Origin: an uncultured Bacilli bacterium
GTDB lineage: Bacteria > Bacillota_I > Bacilli_A > RF39 > UBA660
Assembly: GCA_934167885.1 (NCBI GenBank)
Contig: CAKPMB010000003.1
Span: 1-64,000, forward strand
Length of the DNA stretch: 64,000 bases
Direction of reading: 5' to 3'
A program made the position numbers and the translations under genes. Under the pieces are notes generated by a model that saw nothing but the letters and a program-made list of their open reading frames with translations, was not told the origin of the DNA and searched no databases. Positions within the stretch are counted from its first letter, which is position 1, and each line of letters opens with the position of its first letter. Shown here piece after piece: positions 45,497 through 54,605 of the stretch.

Positions 45497-46318
45497 ATGG
45501 ATGAGATTATTGACATTGTTCGTGAAGCATTAATTAATAAACAAGCTTTAACTAGTTTACAATTAAAGAAAATAATTTATAGTTTTTTGACATATTATGA
45601 AATTAGTCAATATGTTCAAGATGTTTCAATTGATTATGGTGCAAAAGTTAATCATTTAGCGCATTATGATCTTCTTAATCAAGTTTTATATTTTAATGCT
45701 GATGCTATAAATGAAGTGACTTTTTATAATTATAATCATGATAAGGAAATATATAATTTAACATTCCACGAATATACCATTATTCAAAATTTAATAACTA
45801 TTTTTCATGAATTACGTCATGTTATGCAATATGCTATTTATTGCAGTGAGACAACAGATATTATGTCCTTAATAATTAGAGATTGTCAAAGAAATCGTTT
45901 AAAAGAAGATGAAGAAAGTTATCGTAAAAATTATAAAATTAATCCATTAGAACGTGAAGCTTATATATATGCTATTAGATTAACACTTTTAATTATTTCT
46001 AGGTGTCATTATTTTAAAAAGGATGTTTTAACTAAACTTAAGTCTTTTTACTTTCTTAATTTATTTGATGGCTACTTACCACCTGATTTTTCGGTATGTA
46101 ATCTAGAAAAATATTATGAGCGAGTAGTTCATGATTTACAATGTTATTATGAATTTGAAAATCACTGTAATGAACTATCAACGTATGAAAAAATGTCTTT
46201 AGGTTTTCCAATTGATGTTAATGATCGTAACAATATTTTTATTGCTAATGTTTTAATAGATAAAGAAGATATTGATTATGCTATAAATGATAAGAAGAAG
46301 ATGAAGAAGCATGAATGA
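45497..46318 (+). CDS. Putative zinc metallopeptidase, HExxH (first of a pair)
   Basis: 273 residues, cytoplasmic by sequence. FHELRHVMQ supplies HExxH (H104, E105, H108), and NPLEREAYIYA about 45 residues on offers a Glu as third zinc ligand, a gluzincin-like plan. The rest is helical and unlike any family I recognise. ATG 45497 follows GAGG; the in-frame TTG at 45485 overlaps that ribosome binding site. It overlaps a paralogue by 8 nt. Confidence 0.6.
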   Translation: MDEIIDIVREALINKQALTSLQLKKIIYSFLTYYEISQYVQDVSIDYGAKVNHLAHYDLLNQVLYFNADAINEVTFYNYNHDKEIYNLTFHEYTIIQNLITIFHELRHVMQYAIYCSETTDIMSLIIRDCQRNRLKEDEESYRKNYKINPLEREAYIYAIRLTLLIISRCHYFKKDVLTKLKSFYFLNLFDGYLPPDFSVCNLEKYYERVVHDLQCYYEFENHCNELSTYEKMSLGFPIDVNDRNNIFIANVLIDKEDIDYAINDKKKMKKHE

Positions 46319-47111
46319 AGTATGTAATATTATTTCAACGGCAATTTCTGAAAAGCGTATTTTAGATAGAATGGATATTTATAATATTACATCTATAATC
46401 ATTAAGTTGTATGATTGTGATAAATATTTAGATAACATTGTAATATCTGATTATTTTGTTCCTAATATTGCTGAGTATTCTGCTTATAATAAAGTTATGT
46501 CTTTTAATCCTCGTAATATGCTTAATGATAGTATAAGTTTTTGTAATAATCGTCATTATAGTTTAGATTTTAATACTAAGATTTTATTTCAAATATTTCA
46601 TCAGTTGGTTATTATTCTTCATGAAATAAGACACGTTATTCAAAATAAAGCGATATCTTCTCAAACAATTAATAATACGAATGATTATGTATATAAGATG
46701 GTTATGTTTGATTGTATAAGAGGGGACTTGAATGAGACTTATAAAAGAAATGGCAACCTTTTTCCAAGTGAAAAGGATGCCAACTTCTTTGCCGTTAATT
46801 TTGTCTTTAATTTATTTAAAACTATGCCGATAAATAATGCTTATTTTCATAGTATATTAAATGATGCCTATTTTTATTATTTATATCAAGGTTATAATAA
46901 TTACTTTGGGATGCTTAGAACGTTTTATTGCAATGTTTTATCAAAAGAGAATGTATATAAACATTTGAGTAAGTATTTGAATGAGTTAACAACATATAAT
47001 AAGTTGGGTATTAATGCTAACTTAAATGAAGGGGATGTTCGCTTGTTAAATGAGTTTTTCCAAAATGTTAATAATAGTGACCCAATAGTTGTATTAAATA
47101 AAAAAATCTAG
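46311..47111 (+). CDS. Putative zinc metallopeptidase, HExxH (second of a pair)
   Basis: 266 residues. LHEIRHVIQ gives HExxH at exactly the same positions (H104, E105, H108) as in the preceding protein, and FPSEKDANFFAVNF aligns with the downstream acidic motif (E154). Overall identity to the first protein is low but the layout is the same, so this is an old tandem duplication. A shared substrate or heteromeric complex is possible; no pathway is indicated. Confidence 0.6.
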   Translation: MNEVCNIISTAISEKRILDRMDIYNITSIIIKLYDCDKYLDNIVISDYFVPNIAEYSAYNKVMSFNPRNMLNDSISFCNNRHYSLDFNTKILFQIFHQLVIILHEIRHVIQNKAISSQTINNTNDYVYKMVMFDCIRGDLNETYKRNGNLFPSEKDANFFAVNFVFNLFKTMPINNAYFHSILNDAYFYYLYQGYNNYFGMLRTFYCNVLSKENVYKHLSKYLNELTTYNKLGINANLNEGDVRLLNEFFQNVNNSDPIVVLNKKI

Positions 47112-47137
47112 TCAGTTGTTTTCTGATTAGATTTTTT
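47101..47137. terminator. Bidirectional terminator between the metallopeptidase pair and rnj
   Basis: Arms AAATCTAGTCAG and CTGATTAGATTT around a T-rich loop, with A-run left and T-run right. It overlaps the 3' ends of both converging genes. Confidence 0.7.
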
Positions 47138-48802
47138 AATGTCTAAAATAATTGGTAAAATAATTGGATGACGACCAGTTAAATCGCTAATGTAACTTGC
47201 AACTTGAATAGCAAGATATGATTTAATATCATTAAATGTTACCGCATTTTCTTTAAGCTTTTCTGTAATAAGTGTGCTTGCTTTGTATTCTATTTTCTTA
47301 ATTAATTCTTCACTGCGATTTACTTGAATAAAGCCCCGAGTTGTAATTGTTGGTTTAATTAGTAACTTGTGATTTCGCATATCAATATTTGCGATAATTA
47401 CTAGAATACCATCAGCAGCCATTATTTTACGATCTCTTATTACTTGTGTTTGCACTTCTCCAACACGATTTCCATCAATGTATACGTCATCTTGTTTAAT
47501 ACTATCACCCTTGGTGATAACACCTTTATCTAGGATTAATGAATCACCATTAGCAAGTAGGAAAGTATTTTTTTTGTTAACACCGCACATAATTGAGATA
47601 TCAGCATGATTTTTTAACATTCGATAATCACCATGGAAAGGTAACATATATTTTGGTTTTAATAAACGAATCATAAGTTTCAACTCTTCAATATTGGCAT
47701 GTCCTGATGTATGTATATCGTTTGTATCAGAGTTAGTATATACTTTAACTCCTTTTAAGTATAACTTATTAATTGTTTTACCAATACTCATAGCATTTCC
47801 AGGAATAGGACTTGATGAGAATACAACAACGTCATCCGGTCTTAATTTAATTGACCGATGCTCACCATCAGCAATTCTTGAAAGCGCTGCTAATGGTTCA
47901 CCTTGACTTCCTGTGCAAAGTAAACAGACTTCTTTAGGCTTTAAATTATTTGCTTCTTCGGCACTTATAAATAGTTCTTTATGATTAATGTATCCACCTT
48001 TAATGGATATTTCAATATTATTTTCCATACTTCTTCCGAAGATACAGATTTTTCTTTTATGATTATAACATGTTTCAACAATATGTTTTAACCGATAAAT
48101 ATTGGATGCAAAAGTTGCAATAATAATTCTTTCATTAGTATGTTTTTCAAAAATTTCATTTAAAGCTTCATCTACTTTTGACTCTGAAGCACTAATTCCT
48201 TCATTTAAAGCGTTAGTTGAATCACTAACAAGTAATGTTACACCTTCTTTACCAATTTCAGCCATTTTATGTAAATCAGCCATTGGTCCAATTGGTGTAA
48301 AGTCTATTTTAAAGTCTCCAGTTGTAAATATTACACCATCTGGAGTTTTAACACGAATTCCGTGTGAATCAGGAATAGAGTGGGTTGTTCTAACAAAATC
48401 AACAGTAAAGTATTTAAATTTATATACGTCATCGCTATTATAAGTAATAATGTTATCATAGCGTATGTTTTTATCAGCTAGTTTCATTTTAATTAATTCA
48501 CTTGCTTGATTTGGAGCGTATATATATGGAATGTTTACACTTTGTAATAAAAATGGTATGCCACCAATATGATCTTCATGTCCGTGAGTAATAAATAATC
48601 CCTTAATTTTACTTTCATTTTCTTTTAAATAAGTATAATCAGGGACAATATAATCAATACCTAAAAGTGACATATCTGCAAAACTAATACCAGCATCGAT
48701 AATAATTATTTCATCATCATGCTCAACTAAATACATATTTTTACCAATTTCACCCAATCCGCCTAAAACAACGAATTTCGTCTTTTGGTCTTTTTCTTTC
48801 AT
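47108..48802 (-). CDS. rnj: Ribonuclease J
   Basis: 564 residues. Metallo-beta-lactamase/beta-CASP nuclease: HGHEDHIGG (H73, H75, D77, H78), TGDFKID, DSTNA, SGHA and HGDYRML. Endo- and 5'-3' exonuclease active in mRNA decay and rRNA maturation in Firmicutes. Only one rnj is visible here; a second (J1/J2) may lie elsewhere. RBS is AAAGGAGAAG. The stop overlaps that of the converging metallopeptidase gene by 4 nt. Confidence 0.95.
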   Translation of the reverse strand: MKEKDQKTKFVVLGGLGEIGKNMYLVEHDDEIIIIDAGISFADMSLLGIDYIVPDYTYLKENESKIKGLFITHGHEDHIGGIPFLLQSVNIPYIYAPNQASELIKMKLADKNIRYDNIITYNSDDVYKFKYFTVDFVRTTHSIPDSHGIRVKTPDGVIFTTGDFKIDFTPIGPMADLHKMAEIGKEGVTLLVSDSTNALNEGISASESKVDEALNEIFEKHTNERIIIATFASNIYRLKHIVETCYNHKRKICIFGRSMENNIEISIKGGYINHKELFISAEEANNLKPKEVCLLCTGSQGEPLAALSRIADGEHRSIKLRPDDVVVFSSSPIPGNAMSIGKTINKLYLKGVKVYTNSDTNDIHTSGHANIEELKLMIRLLKPKYMLPFHGDYRMLKNHADISIMCGVNKKNTFLLANGDSLILDKGVITKGDSIKQDDVYIDGNRVGEVQTQVIRDRKIMAADGILVIIANIDMRNHKLLIKPTITTRGFIQVNRSEELIKKIEYKASTLITEKLKENAVTFNDIKSYLAIQVASYISDLTGRHPIILPIILDIKKSNQKTTD

Positions 48803-48929
48803 TCTTCTCCTTTCTTTAATAATAAAGAACTATTAACTTTACAATTATACAATTTTTTTCTTCATTTGTCCAGTGTCCATTTTTTGGAAGGAAATTGTCT
48901 AAAAAAATTAACAAATACTAATATTTTTG

Positions 48930-48958
48930 TTGACAATAAATGATTATTAATATTATAT
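48930..48958 (+). promoter_or_regulatory. Promoter of the SAM synthetase operon
   Basis: Perfect TTGACA (48930-48935), 17-nt spacer, TTATAT (48953-48958). The ~105-nt leader to the ATG at 49070 is AT-rich and shows no recognised SAM riboswitch. Confidence 0.75.
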
Positions 48959-49069
48959 TTTAACTATAAGGTATCTTCTGAAATAAAAATTTAATAATAT
49001 ATGATTTTTTAGTTATAAAATGCGAGTTTTGATAATATTTTTTAATGTAAATATATGATAAGGAGGTCT

Positions 49070-50320
49070 ATGGAAACGTTTATTTATGTTAATGCCAAAA
49101 AAAATATTGATGATGTTGCGTTTGAGGTTGTTGAAACAAAAGGTATGGGACATCCTGATAATATATGCGATGCTTTAGCGGAGAAGATATCAGCCAATTA
49201 TTCAAAGTATTGTTTATCAAAGTATGGCGTAATATTAAGACATATGATTGATAAATTATCAGTTCTTGGAGGAGGTTCAAAAGTATGGTTTCAAGGTGGT
49301 GAAATAACTTCTCCTATAAGAGTTTTAGTAAATGGTCGTTTTACAAATAATTTTAATAATGATCAAATTGATTATATGAAGATTGTTAATAAAACTATTA
49401 AGACTTATTTTAAAAAATTATTTCCACTACTTAATGTGGAAAAAGATTTAGTAATAGTTGATAATACGCATCATAATGAAGGACCAGGCGTTGTTTACAA
49501 TGATGACGGCACAACTTTAAATGAGCGTAAACGTTTTTTTGAAGTTGTTTCCAAAGAAGATTTACATCGTCATAATAATCATTTTAAATGTAATGATACT
49601 TCTACAACTGTAAGTTATTATCCTATGAGTAAATTAGAAAAATTAGTTCTTGATATTGAAAAGACATTAAATAGTTCTGAATATAAAAAGAGAAATCCTT
49701 GGACAGGTAGTGATATTAAAGTAATGGGTATTAGAAAAGGTAGTCTTATTGAAATAACATCATGTGTTCCTTTAATATCAAAGTATGTTTTGAATTTAGA
49801 TGATTACAAAGAAAAATTAAATAAAATAAAAAAAGATATAGCATCTATAATCGAAAAATATTTTGATGGAAATTATGCAATTTATTTAAATACACGTGAT
49901 AATTACGAAAAAAATGATATGTATATGACTGTTATTGGTAGTGCCATTGAAAGTGGTGATGAAGGAGCGGTTGGTCGTGGTAATCGTCCGATGGGTTTAA
50001 TTCCTTTTTCACGTCATTTTAGTATGGAGGCTTCTTGTGGTAAAAATCCTGTATACCATACTGGCAAAATATTCTCTGCTATCGGTAATGAAATAAGCAG
50101 GGCAATTTATGATAAATATCATGTTGAAAACATTGTTTATATGACTTCTAAAATGGGGGACGAAATGGAAAACCCTTGGAATGTTTCTGTTGAATTAAAT
50201 GAAGATGTATCAACAAAGATTCGTGATGGTATTAATAAAATTGTTAATAAATATTTGAAAAAACACTATGATGTAACTAAAAAAATTATTAATGGTAAGA
50301 TAAAACTAAATAACTATTAG
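49070..50320 (+). CDS. Archaeal-type S-adenosylmethionine synthetase
   Basis: 416 residues. VVETKGMGHPDNICDALAE, DKLSVLGGGS, FQGGEITSPI and ESGDEGAVGRGNRPMGLI are signatures of the archaeal class (COG1812), unrelated in motif layout to bacterial MetK. Makes SAM from Met and ATP. Found mainly in archaea and scattered bacteria, so transfer at some point is likely. Start at ATG 49070, after AAGGAGG; the longer frame (49055) begins before it. First gene of a four-gene unit. Whether the genome also has metK cannot be seen. Confidence 0.88.
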   Translation: METFIYVNAKKNIDDVAFEVVETKGMGHPDNICDALAEKISANYSKYCLSKYGVILRHMIDKLSVLGGGSKVWFQGGEITSPIRVLVNGRFTNNFNNDQIDYMKIVNKTIKTYFKKLFPLLNVEKDLVIVDNTHHNEGPGVVYNDDGTTLNERKRFFEVVSKEDLHRHNNHFKCNDTSTTVSYYPMSKLEKLVLDIEKTLNSSEYKKRNPWTGSDIKVMGIRKGSLIEITSCVPLISKYVLNLDDYKEKLNKIKKDIASIIEKYFDGNYAIYLNTRDNYEKNDMYMTVIGSAIESGDEGAVGRGNRPMGLIPFSRHFSMEASCGKNPVYHTGKIFSAIGNEISRAIYDKYHVENIVYMTSKMGDEMENPWNVSVELNEDVSTKIRDGINKIVNKYLKKHYDVTKKIINGKIKLNNY

Positions 50321-50328
50321 GAGGATTT

Positions 50329-51246
50329 ATGCGAATTATTGATTGTCATAGTCATATAGGTCATGATATTGGGTGCCTAGAAGCAACAATTGATAACTAT
50401 CTTGCTTTATCTTCAAGTGAAAAGATAACCGACGCACTATTAATGCCTGTTCCTAATCAAATAGTTGATGAAAATAAAGATGAAAAACTTTATTTAAGAT
50501 GGAAGTTTGATAATGGCATAGTTTATTATTCAGACTATTATAAAAATAGTTTAAATAATCCTTATTTAATAACTAATGAAAAACTATTTGCTAAAATTAA
50601 TAATACAAATACCAATATAAATATGCACTTTATTCCACTTATCCATCCACTTCTTGATACATATGATTATTTAGATTATATAAAACAAATTTATAAGCCA
50701 GTTGCAATTAAAATTCATGGTTTAGCAGCCGGTTTAATGCCTAAAGAATTATACACAAATGAAGCTGCTATAAAGAAATTAAAGTATCTGGGACTACCTA
50801 TTATTGTGCATACAGATTATATGCGTAATAAATCTAATACTTTTAATATAAGAGGTGTTAACGATGCCAAAGAGTGGTGTAGATTATTTAATGATAATGA
50901 TCTACAAGGATATATCACTCATTGTGCTCGTTTTGAACCAGAAGCGATAAAATTGATAAATGAGTCTAATAATTTGGTTTTAGGCTTAGGGCCAACTAAA
51001 TTATTATCATTCGCTAAAGATGAAATGTATTTAGATTTTAAATCTTCAAAAGATTTATTGTTAAAATTAAAAGAATATGTTAAACTTAGTAAAATTTTAT
51101 TTGATGTAGATTATAATTGGAATTATAGTGAACCAAATAGAAATGATGTTTTTGACGATAAACCAGTAGAGGATGTTATTGATGTCTTTAAAGAAGACAA
51201 GGGAAAGGTTTTATCCAAGAATGCTGAGCGATTTTTTAGAATTTGA
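50329..51246 (+). CDS. Amidohydrolase-superfamily protein
   Basis: 305 residues, TIM-barrel type. IDCHSHIG gives HxH (H7, H9). AIKIHGLA has the possible carbamyl-Lys or phosphate region, IVHTDY and THCARF the next His, and LFDVDYN the final Asp. Related to the amidohydrolase_2 group that cleaves or decarboxylates small molecules. It follows the SAM synthetase by 8 nt with AGGAGG. Confidence 0.75.
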   Translation: MRIIDCHSHIGHDIGCLEATIDNYLALSSSEKITDALLMPVPNQIVDENKDEKLYLRWKFDNGIVYYSDYYKNSLNNPYLITNEKLFAKINNTNTNINMHFIPLIHPLLDTYDYLDYIKQIYKPVAIKIHGLAAGLMPKELYTNEAAIKKLKYLGLPIIVHTDYMRNKSNTFNIRGVNDAKEWCRLFNDNDLQGYITHCARFEPEAIKLINESNNLVLGLGPTKLLSFAKDEMYLDFKSSKDLLLKLKEYVKLSKILFDVDYNWNYSEPNRNDVFDDKPVEDVIDVFKEDKGKVLSKNAERFFRI

Positions 51247-51258
51247 AGGGAGAAGAAT

Positions 51259-51795
51259 ATGTATTTTAAAAAAATAGAAGGTGAAAAAATATATTTATCA
51301 CCAATTGATGTTAATGATTATGAATTATATGCTAAATGGATGAATGACTATAAAACAAGTCGTTATATAAAACAATATACCAATGTTATTAATGCTGCTT
51401 CAGAAAAGGAATTTTTAGAAAAATTAGCTGTTACCCCTTATAATTTTGCTATTGTTTTGAAAAATAATGATAAATTAATAGGGAATGTTAGTTTAGTTAA
51501 TGTTGATAATATTAATCAAACTGCTGAATTAGGCATTTTTATTGGTGATGATGAAAATAGACATCATGGATATGGAACAGAGGCTATTAAATTAATGATA
51601 AATTATGCTTTTAATTATTTGAATTTAAATAATATCTTCCTTAGTGTATATGCTCTTAACAAAAATGCTTATGAAGCTTATCAAAAAATAGGCTTCAAAA
51701 CCATCGGTGTGCGTCATGAATGTTTTTATTTTGATGGCAAACTTCAAGATGAAATATTTATGGAACTATTAAAAGCTGATTATGAATGCTTGTGA
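51259..51795 (+). CDS. GNAT N-acetyltransferase (RimJ/RimL type)
   Basis: 178 residues. LSPIDVNDYELYAKWMND at the start, the acetyl-CoA motif NRHHGYGTEAIKLMINYAF in place of (R/Q)xxGxG/A, and NKNAYEAYQKIGFKTIG are typical. Substrate unknown. Overlaps the next gene by 14 nt. Confidence 0.85.
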   Translation: MYFKKIEGEKIYLSPIDVNDYELYAKWMNDYKTSRYIKQYTNVINAASEKEFLEKLAVTPYNFAIVLKNNDKLIGNVSLVNVDNINQTAELGIFIGDDENRHHGYGTEAIKLMINYAFNYLNLNNIFLSVYALNKNAYEAYQKIGFKTIGVRHECFYFDGKLQDEIFMELLKADYECL

Positions 51796-52720
51796 TATTT
51801 TAAATCTCATAGAGAATGATTTAATTAACAACCATTGGTGTATAAATGAAAATGCTAAAAGTTATATTTTTGTTAAAAATAATTATCAGGCAACATGTTC
51901 ATTTAAGCAAAAGTTAAATATTATTGAAGGTTATCAAAAAATATACAATACACTAACTAGTTTAAATCATTGTATTTTGTATAAACCATTAGATATTTTA
52001 GATTCATATAAAAATAATTCTTTTATAGGATCGGGTTTAGATTTATATTATCCGTATTTTTATGATAATATTAAAATGCCCCATAACCCATCTTTAATTT
52101 TTCAACCCGTTGTGCGCTATTCTAAAGAAAAATTAATGGGAGTGACAAAATACAAATCATCTATTTCCTTTGTTAATGTTTCCTATTTTAAAGAATTTAA
52201 TAACAATTTATTTGAATGTATAAATGAAGTTATTGATATTTATTCTAAACTTGGAATTCATGCTTCAAATTTAAAGATAAAGTTAAATAAGAAAGAATAT
52301 AAATATCTAAATAAAGAAAAACATTTTATAATAAAATTCTATATTAATGGGCTTGAAGTATCAGATATTTTACTTATTTTTTGCCATCATAAAACTTTTA
52401 TTGAATATGGCTTTGGTATTGAAAGAATGCTTATGGCTATTTTCAACTGTCAATACGAAAATTTATTCTTTAATGAACGAACAAATTATTATCATGATGA
52501 TTTAATTAGAATTAATTTTATAAGTTTATTAGCATTTTCTAATCAAAAATTTAAGAAAGGTTCTAAAAGTATTTATAATAAAATTAAGAATGAATTAAAG
52601 TTATGTCCTTATAAAGATTCTCTTAAAATATTAAAAATAAATTATAATTATTGGAAATTAGTTTTAAATAGTAGCATGTCATTTAATAAGTTTTTAAATA
52701 ATTATGCTAAATTAATATAA
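51782..52720 (+). CDS. Class II aminoacyl-tRNA synthetase-like protein (AlaRS-core-like)
   Basis: 312 residues. The N-terminal half has PHNPSLIFQPVVR, KSSISFVNVSYFKEF and a helix, laid out like motif 2 of alanyl-tRNA synthetase; EYGFGIERMLMA resembles class II motif 3 (GxGxER). There is no tRNA-binding, editing or C-Ala domain, so it is too short to be an AlaRS. Stand-alone cores of this kind can activate amino acids for small-molecule or peptide ligation. In this operon, a role in a small-molecule pathway is the best guess. Confidence 0.5.
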   Translation: MNACDILNLIENDLINNHWCINENAKSYIFVKNNYQATCSFKQKLNIIEGYQKIYNTLTSLNHCILYKPLDILDSYKNNSFIGSGLDLYYPYFYDNIKMPHNPSLIFQPVVRYSKEKLMGVTKYKSSISFVNVSYFKEFNNNLFECINEVIDIYSKLGIHASNLKIKLNKKEYKYLNKEKHFIIKFYINGLEVSDILLIFCHHKTFIEYGFGIERMLMAIFNCQYENLFFNERTNYYHDDLIRINFISLLAFSNQKFKKGSKSIYNKIKNELKLCPYKDSLKILKINYNYWKLVLNSSMSFNKFLNNYAKLI

Positions 52721-52753
52721 AGATCTTTGTCCAAGATGAAGATTTTTTTTTAT
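52721..52753 (+). terminator. Probable terminator after the SAM synthetase operon
   Basis: ATCTT/AAGAT pairing close to the stop, with a second GAAGA and a long T-run. Confidence 0.5.
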
Positions 52754-52797
52754 TAATAAAAAGATGTATGATATAATACTTGTGAAAAGAGGGAATG

Positions 52798-53253
52798 ATG
52801 AAAGAAGATAAAAAATTATTGATTTATAAAATTATAATAATTCTTTTAGGATTTAGTTCACTTTGTTTATTATATACACAAAAAATATACATATATGAAA
52901 AAATATCAATTAAAACTTTTAGTATTGGGATGATAATTGGTATTATTTTATGGATTATCTTTTTAATTAATGCAACTATTTTAGTTTTTATTGTAAATAA
53001 AAATGATGAAAAATATTTAAAATTACGAAATATTCAACGAAACATCGTTTTATTGTTGCTTATTACTATGATTTTAATATATCGCGTTGGTAATGGTATT
53101 TTAACACTTTATAAATTAAAAGGAACTTCTTTTAGAATTATGATATATGTTTTATTTGGTCTTATCTTTTTAACATATGTTATTATGACAATAGTTATTA
53201 ATAAGCAAGAGGTAAATAATTCTAAAAAGCAAAAATTAAAGAATAAAAAGTAG
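52798..53253 (+). CDS. Small four-helix membrane protein
   Basis: 151 residues, four hydrophobic segments: LIYKIIIILLGFSSLCLLY, FSIGMIIGIILWIIFLI, NIVLLLLITMILIY and IMIYVLFGLIFLTYVIM. A Lys-rich tail (KKQKLKNKK) is cytoplasmic. No family recognised. ATG 52798 is the better-spaced of two adjacent starts after GAGGG. Confidence 0.6.
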   Translation: MKEDKKLLIYKIIIILLGFSSLCLLYTQKIYIYEKISIKTFSIGMIIGIILWIIFLINATILVFIVNKNDEKYLKLRNIQRNIVLLLLITMILIYRVGNGILTLYKLKGTSFRIMIYVLFGLIFLTYVIMTIVINKQEVNNSKKQKLKNKK

Positions 53254-53294
53254 TAGTATTGATTTAGCAAAAATTGTTCATAAAATTATTAGAG

Positions 53295-53327
53295 CCCTGG
53301 TTCAATTTTATATTGAATCAGGGTTTT
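53295..53327 (+). terminator. Strong terminator after the membrane protein
   Basis: Twelve-nt arms CCCTGGTTCAAT (53295-53306) and ATTGAATCAGGG (53312-53323) with one G-T pair, then T4. Confidence 0.85.
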
Positions 53328-53396
53328 ATAGTCCAAATTTTTAATTGTGCATATTTTCTATGAAGCAATTAGATACGATAAGCATTATATTACAAA

Positions 53397-53429
53397 AAAA
53401 AGCGGCTCACATTTTTGTGTCCGCTTTCA
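53397..53429 (-). terminator. Terminator of the zinc-ribbon protein gene
   Basis: AAAGCGG (53399-53405) pairs with CCGCTTT (53421-53427), and CACA with TGTG inside it. On the minus strand it is followed by eight T. The high G+C hairpin stands out from the AT-rich intergenic region. Confidence 0.8.
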
Positions 53430-53465
53430 CTTTTATTACTACTATAATTTATTTTGTTGTTAATA

Positions 53466-54014
53466 TCAGTTTGCAATAATTTCAATTATGTCTAAATAAT
53501 AGCCTAAAACTTCGCCAACATCAGTAATTTTACCTCTAATTGTTATTTCTTGATCTGATGATAACGTTTTAACGATTTCTTTTTGTTCACTGTTTTTAAT
53601 TCTACAAAAAACACCATTAAAATCAAATTCCTTGGTTGTTGACTCTAATGAAATATATTTTAAGTCAGAATCTATTGTTCCTAATTTACCAGTTATTTCA
53701 ACATACTTTTTATTATATTTTTCTTTTGCTGATGCAGCATTATTTTCTAACGCTTCATCTAAATCGTCTTTAGATACTTTAATATATTTTATTTCTTCTG
53801 GTTGTTGGTTAGATGAAGTTCCATTTGATGTTCCGTTCGTGGGTTCTTCATAATCAGTGATAGTATTTGAAATAATGCTCATAGCAACAATAACTATAAT
53901 AACAATTAACCAAACAGGCATTCCTTGGCTTGATCCACAGTATGGGCATTTTTTTGCTTTTATGTTGATTGGTGCCTTACATTTTTTGCATTGTTTTGTC
54001 CCAACGTTATTCAT
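53466..54014 (-). CDS. Zinc-ribbon membrane protein with OB-fold (tRNA_anti-like) domain
   Basis: 182 residues. N-terminal zinc ribbon CKKC-x9-CPYC (cytoplasmic), one transmembrane helix (VWLIVIIVIVAMSIIS), a Gly/Thr/Asn linker and a C-terminal domain at ~85-180 (KKYVEITGKLGTI, ITIRGKITDVGEV) that fits the OB-fold tRNA_anti-like group. Function unknown; the group is common in Firmicutes. RBS is AAAGGAGT. Confidence 0.75.
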   Translation of the reverse strand: MNNVGTKQCKKCKAPINIKAKKCPYCGSSQGMPVWLIVIIVIVAMSIISNTITDYEEPTNGTSNGTSSNQQPEEIKYIKVSKDDLDEALENNAASAKEKYNKKYVEITGKLGTIDSDLKYISLESTTKEFDFNGVFCRIKNSEQKEIVKTLSSDQEITIRGKITDVGEVLGYYLDIIEIIAN

Positions 54015-54121
54015 AACTATTAACTCCTTTCCCTATTATTGTAACATATAAACTTCACGCAGACGACATATTTTTTAAAAAATTTATGAAATAATTTTTG
54101 TATGAGAGGGAGTGATATACT

Positions 54122-54361
54122 TTGACTAGCAGATACTCAAAAGAACAATTGTCAATTATTGTTAGAAAAAACATTAGAAAGTATCGGTTAATGCGAAAGT
54201 ATACACTTCAAGAACTTGCTGATTTGACTGGTTTGACTCACGGATATGTTAGAGATTTAGAATGTTTATCCATCGAAAAAACACCACTTTTAGAAACTAT
54301 TGGAAAATTTGCCGATGCATTGGAAATAGATATTAGGCAATTATTTGATGACATTAAATGA
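54122..54361 (+). CDS. XRE-family transcription regulator
   Basis: 79 residues, essentially one helix-turn-helix: IRKYRLMRKYTLQELADLTGLTHGYVRDLE, then LETIGKFADALEIDIRQLF. A TTG start is used behind GAGGGAG, as no ATG fits. Single-domain regulator, not obviously next to a target gene; the ABC-like gene downstream and the zinc-ribbon gene upstream are candidates. Confidence 0.8.
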   Translation: MTSRYSKEQLSIIVRKNIRKYRLMRKYTLQELADLTGLTHGYVRDLECLSIEKTPLLETIGKFADALEIDIRQLFDDIK

Positions 54362-54424
54362 TCTATATAGCAATATTTAGTTAAATTAATTTTATGAAAC
54401 GATTATTACATAATGCAAATTTTG

Positions 54425-54484
54425 AAAAAGATTACGTTTTTTTTGTGAAAGTGATTTGTGGACATATAAGAACGTAATCTTTTT
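54425..54484. repeat. Perfect 14-bp inverted repeat with 32-nt loop
   Basis: Arms at 54425-54438 (AAAAAGATTACGTT) and 54471-54484 (AACGTAATCTTTTT). It could be a terminator for the XRE gene, with T-run on the right and A-run on the left, an operator, or the ends of a tiny element. In the 244-nt gap between 54361 and 54606 nothing else is recognised. Confidence 0.65.
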
Positions 54485-54605
54485 GATATATTTATGAAGT
54501 ATTTAAATATGTTATTGTCACAAAGACAATTTTACATAAATAATTAATAAGAAATTATTTTTCGTATTTAATAATAGGTTTTGTTTAAAATAATAATGGT
54601 GGAAT

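Noticed and set aside
48803..49069. SAM riboswitch before the SAM synthetase
   Set aside because: The leader is AT-rich and I see no SAM-I/II/III-like core or terminator; only a promoter is supported.
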